From NCBI GenBank assembly GCA_965263365.1, contig CBDHHJ010000002.1, positions 1-13,760 on the forward strand: a stretch of DNA of 13,760 bases. Direction: 5' to 3'. The notes beneath the pieces were generated by a model that was given only the letters and a program-made list of their open reading frames with translations, did not search any database and was not told where the DNA came from. The DNA is from CANMUM01 sp965263365. Lineage in GTDB: Bacteria > Pseudomonadota > Alphaproteobacteria > Rhodobacterales > Rhodobacteraceae. Below, piece by piece: positions 11,592-13,760 of this stretch. The first letter of the stretch is position 1, and every line of letters begins with the position of its first letter. Made by a program: the position numbers and the translations under genes.

Positions 11592-13175
11592 CTAAGTCTT
11601 TCTAATAGTCCGTTTTACAAAGCGCGTGTCGCGCTTTAATGAAAAAGTTGGTGCTTCTTGCTCGTAAAAAACTTCACCGCCGTCAGCAACTTTTATAATA
11701 TCTTCTACTGGAATTCTAACGCCTTTTGACGCCTTCTTAACTTCGTCTCCATTTTCATCTAAAAGACAATAAAGCTTTTTTCCAGCAATCGCCATAGTGG
11801 AACCTTGCGCTTCACAATCCCAATAACCCAATTTCTTTGGGTCCATTCTACCGCTAAAGCCCTCACAAATAACACTATCAGTATCACAATATACAGGATT
11901 TTCCGAATTTAGTAAACCCTCATATAAGCGCGCTCTAGCCGCAGCTGTGATACTTGCGGCAGTCATGACGTTAATTCGCCCTAAGTAACTAGGCTTAGGT
12001 GAGGGACGCGAATATATCATAGTCTTTTGATCTGGAAACGTATGCTCTAAAATCCAGCCCTCACTATGATCTAAACACTTATCATGTGAAACTCTATATT
12101 CTCTGAAGTCATCGGGGTTCTGCGCGAACTTACCATATGCGGAGTTCATAATGAGTTTATAAAATAATTGTTGCGCGTCTTTACCGTCTCTTTTGGCTTC
12201 AAGCCTAGCGTTGTAAAAGTGTTCAATGAAAGCTTTGAAGTTGGTTCGCTCGCTACAGCGCCAAGCTTGTTTGCACTCAAATATAGTTAAGTTGCCAGAC
12301 TCTAGACCGGCTCTGATTTCAAAGCCTGAAGCATAGAAAGTGCCGCGCTTAGGCTCAAACCTTAAAGAACCTTTCTCGTCACGCCACGGTAGCACGCCAT
12401 TTGAGTATGCGTTTATTATAGCGAAGTCGCATCTCTCAATCATCCTTATCGCCGCTTTTCCAACAACATAATTAACATCTTTCCCCACGGGATGCTCGTA
12501 ATCAACCATAACACTCGGATACATTGAATTAACATCGTAAACGCTCCAATCACCAGACATTACACCGCTTTTAAAACATTGGACGCGGCCACCAAAATAA
12601 AAGCGTCGCATTTCCGCGTCTTGTTTATCACTTTGGATTTTCTGATATTTATGGAATTTTCTAAGCTGCTTAATAGCCGCACCGGCCATAGTTAAATGAA
12701 GTCCAAACTCTTCAATAAAACTAGATATGAATTCGTGCAGAGCCTCACAATCGTAATCTAAGTATCGAAGGATTTCTTCTTTATGCTGCTCCCTAACATC
12801 ACGCTCCATCTTCTTATAGTCGAAGTCCAACTTTTTATACTTATCTAACGGGACAGGTAAAACAGCATAACTATCGCGGATAGCCCTGCCGCCAATATGC
12901 ATTTCAACAATCCTAGCGCCTATGCATATTATGTCTTTTTCAGAGTCTATAAACTTGAGTAGAAAGTGAGCATCAAACTTGCCCCCGTTGTGCGCATACC
13001 ATATAGAGCCTTCAGGGCTGGTCATTATAGCCGAAACTAATACATCAACACACTCTTCATATGTGCCCCAATAATTATAAGTATCGTGACCATCACACCA
13101 ACCAACGCAAAAAGGTTCCGGTATTCGATCAACCTTAAACGGGTCCGTCTCAAAGTCGAATGTGTAAATATACAT
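11592..13175 (-). CDS. Protein-primed family B DNA polymerase, 527 aa
   Basis: ATG at 13173-13175 overlaps the preceding stop as TAATG. Exonuclease motifs: Exo I DFETD (7-11, D7 and E9), Exo II HNGGKFDAHF (62-71), Exo III YLDYD (138-142). A YFGG link motif is at 193-196. Polymerase motifs: A DVNSMYP (214-220), B KLIMNSAYG (340-348), C DTDS (431-434), and the KxY site KKLY (466-469). The spacing of A to B, 126 residues, leaves room for the TPR1 insertion of phi29-type polymerases (134 in phi29), and the total length fits this class (572-575 aa in phi29, about 550 in PRD1). All catalytic residues are present, so it should be active. It replicates the genome using a terminal protein as primer. 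Confidence 0.95.
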   Translation of the reverse strand: MYIYTFDFETDPFKVDRIPEPFCVGWCDGHDTYNYWGTYEECVDVLVSAIMTSPEGSIWYAHNGGKFDAHFLLKFIDSEKDIICIGARIVEMHIGGRAIRDSYAVLPVPLDKYKKLDFDYKKMERDVREQHKEEILRYLDYDCEALHEFISSFIEEFGLHLTMAGAAIKQLRKFHKYQKIQSDKQDAEMRRFYFGGRVQCFKSGVMSGDWSVYDVNSMYPSVMVDYEHPVGKDVNYVVGKAAIRMIERCDFAIINAYSNGVLPWRDEKGSLRFEPKRGTFYASGFEIRAGLESGNLTIFECKQAWRCSERTNFKAFIEHFYNARLEAKRDGKDAQQLFYKLIMNSAYGKFAQNPDDFREYRVSHDKCLDHSEGWILEHTFPDQKTMIYSRPSPKPSYLGRINVMTAASITAAARARLYEGLLNSENPVYCDTDSVICEGFSGRMDPKKLGYWDCEAQGSTMAIAGKKLYCLLDENGDEVKKASKGVRIPVEDIIKVADGGEVFYEQEAPTFSLKRDTRFVKRTIRKT

Positions 13176-13741
13176 TACTTCTTACCTTTTTCAGCTTTCT
13201 TTTTATCACGCATTTTCTTCATACGAATGCGCACTTTTTCATTGTACGCTGCGCGCTCTGCATCTGTCATATCATTTCGGCGTTGCTTTTGTCTAGCCTT
13301 TTGACGTTCATATGCTTGCGTATTTTTGAGACGCGCATTGCGCTTTTCGCGTTCAGCTTTTGTTGTTGGCTTTTTATTAACTTTATAATACTTGGCGCGT
13401 TCAATAGATTTTTCGCGCTCTTTCTTGGCGCGATAATTGTCCCTGAAATCCTGCCAATCCCAATTGTCAGAATGTGAACGATAAAGAGTTATAGTTTTGA
13501 ATGACTCATTGTTTTTATCGTTTTCTATGCTATTATATCCACCAAGCTTTTTGACCATATCGCCTAAGTTATCAAAGACGCCTAAAGATGGAAACTCACC
13601 AATTTTAAAAGCATAAACCTCGTCACTGTCAGCACGCATAAATTCGTCAAGCCAAGGGTTGTTTTCAATTATGGCCTCTAACTCATCTATGCTAGTGTAA
13701 TTAAATGGCAGTATTATTTCTTCATGTTCACCTGATCTCAT
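13175..13741 (-). CDS. Terminal protein candidate, basic, 188 aa
   Basis: ATG at 13739-13741; its stop overlaps the polymerase ATG as TAATG. Residues 1-100 are acidic to neutral and helical (IDELEAIIENNPWLDEFMRA, then GEFPSLGVFDNLGDMVKKLG); residues 101-188 are very basic with repeated K/R clusters (KAEREKRNARLKNTQAYERQ, then TDAERAAYNEKVRIRMKKMR), a DNA-binding tail. Terminal proteins of phi29, PRD1 and Bam35 are poorly conserved, lie directly before the polymerase gene and contain a DNA-binding part, so position and composition fit. There is no sequence motif for this family that can be checked by eye; a DNA-binding regulator or genome-condensing protein is the alternative. Confidence 0.6.
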   Translation of the reverse strand: MRSGEHEEIILPFNYTSIDELEAIIENNPWLDEFMRADSDEVYAFKIGEFPSLGVFDNLGDMVKKLGGYNSIENDKNNESFKTITLYRSHSDNWDWQDFRDNYRAKKEREKSIERAKYYKVNKKPTTKAEREKRNARLKNTQAYERQKARQKQRRNDMTDAERAAYNEKVRIRMKKMRDKKKAEKGKK

Positions 13742-13760
13742 TTTTCTAACCCGTTTAATC
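13738..13760 (-). other. Probable 3' end of the lipoprotein gene if the molecule is circular
   Basis: Reading the minus strand from position 1 on to 13760 completes a CGA codon, then gives L-N-G-L-E-K and a TGA at 13738-13740. That TGA overlaps the ATG at 13739-13741 as ATGA, the same coupling seen at 329-517/514-642 and 642-983/980-1213. The total gene would be 288 nt, an exact multiple of three. This is an inference from frame continuity, not a proven join. Confidence 0.6.

Noticed and set aside
1..13760. Inverted terminal repeats at the window ends
   Set aside because: The first bases and the reverse complement of the last bases were compared and share no obvious match, so terminal repeats expected of a linear protein-primed genome are not visible here.
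1..13760. CRISPR array, tRNA, insertion sequence or integrase
   Set aside because: No regularly spaced direct repeats, cloverleaf-like segment, transposase or recombinase motif was seen on either strand.

Overview
The window reads as the complete or near-complete genome of a small tailless, membrane-containing DNA phage of the double-jelly-roll (PRD1/adenovirus) lineage, with a Gram-negative host likely. The evidence is a phi29-type protein-primed family B DNA polymerase, an FtsK/HerA (A32-type) packaging ATPase, a 391-aa major capsid protein candidate of PRD1 P3 size lying two tiny genes from the ATPase, and a swarm of 34-90 aa single-span membrane proteins. No portal, terminase, tail, integrase, tRNA or rRNA was seen. 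The predicted lipoprotein fits a Gram-negative host. Tectiviridae and Autolykiviridae are the nearest known analogues by gene content, but no close relative can be named from the sequence alone.

All 33 supported genes lie on the minus strand, packed end to end with TAATG, TGATG or ATGA stop/start overlaps. Read in transcription order, a promoter at 304-332 precedes a lipoprotein gene that runs off position 1. Joined to position 13760 it stays in frame and stops in an ATGA overlap with the next gene, so the sequence most likely comes from a circular molecule or a circularly permuted assembly. The order continues with a basic protein that may be the terminal protein (13175-13741), PolB (11592-13175), a LamG-like virion protein (10537-11589), a repeat-containing 86-aa protein, a 132-aa penton or spike candidate, three overlapping accessory genes (8873-9853), the packaging ATPase (8167-8904), two tiny membrane proteins, and the major capsid protein (6742-7917).

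After a hairpin downstream of the capsid gene comes a membrane-protein cluster (5848-6697), then a membrane-anchored coiled-coil protein with a C-terminal S74 chaperone domain (4555-5553), further anchored or unknown virion genes (3055-4562), a holin-like protein (2856-3050) and a coiled-coil protein (2531-2851). The largest gap (2394-2530) holds a strong hairpin, a TTGACA element and an operator-like palindrome.

The second region (329-2393) is a short-gene module: a possible ssDNA-binding protein, a terminator, three small proteins, then a terminator with a promoter overlapping it, then four more small genes. This is probably the early or accessory region, and none of its products is recognisable.

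The main puzzle is a protein-primed polymerase, which normally implies linear DNA with inverted terminal repeats, on a sequence that closes as a circle and shows no terminal repeats. A second puzzle is that no peptidoglycan-degrading enzyme is recognisable.
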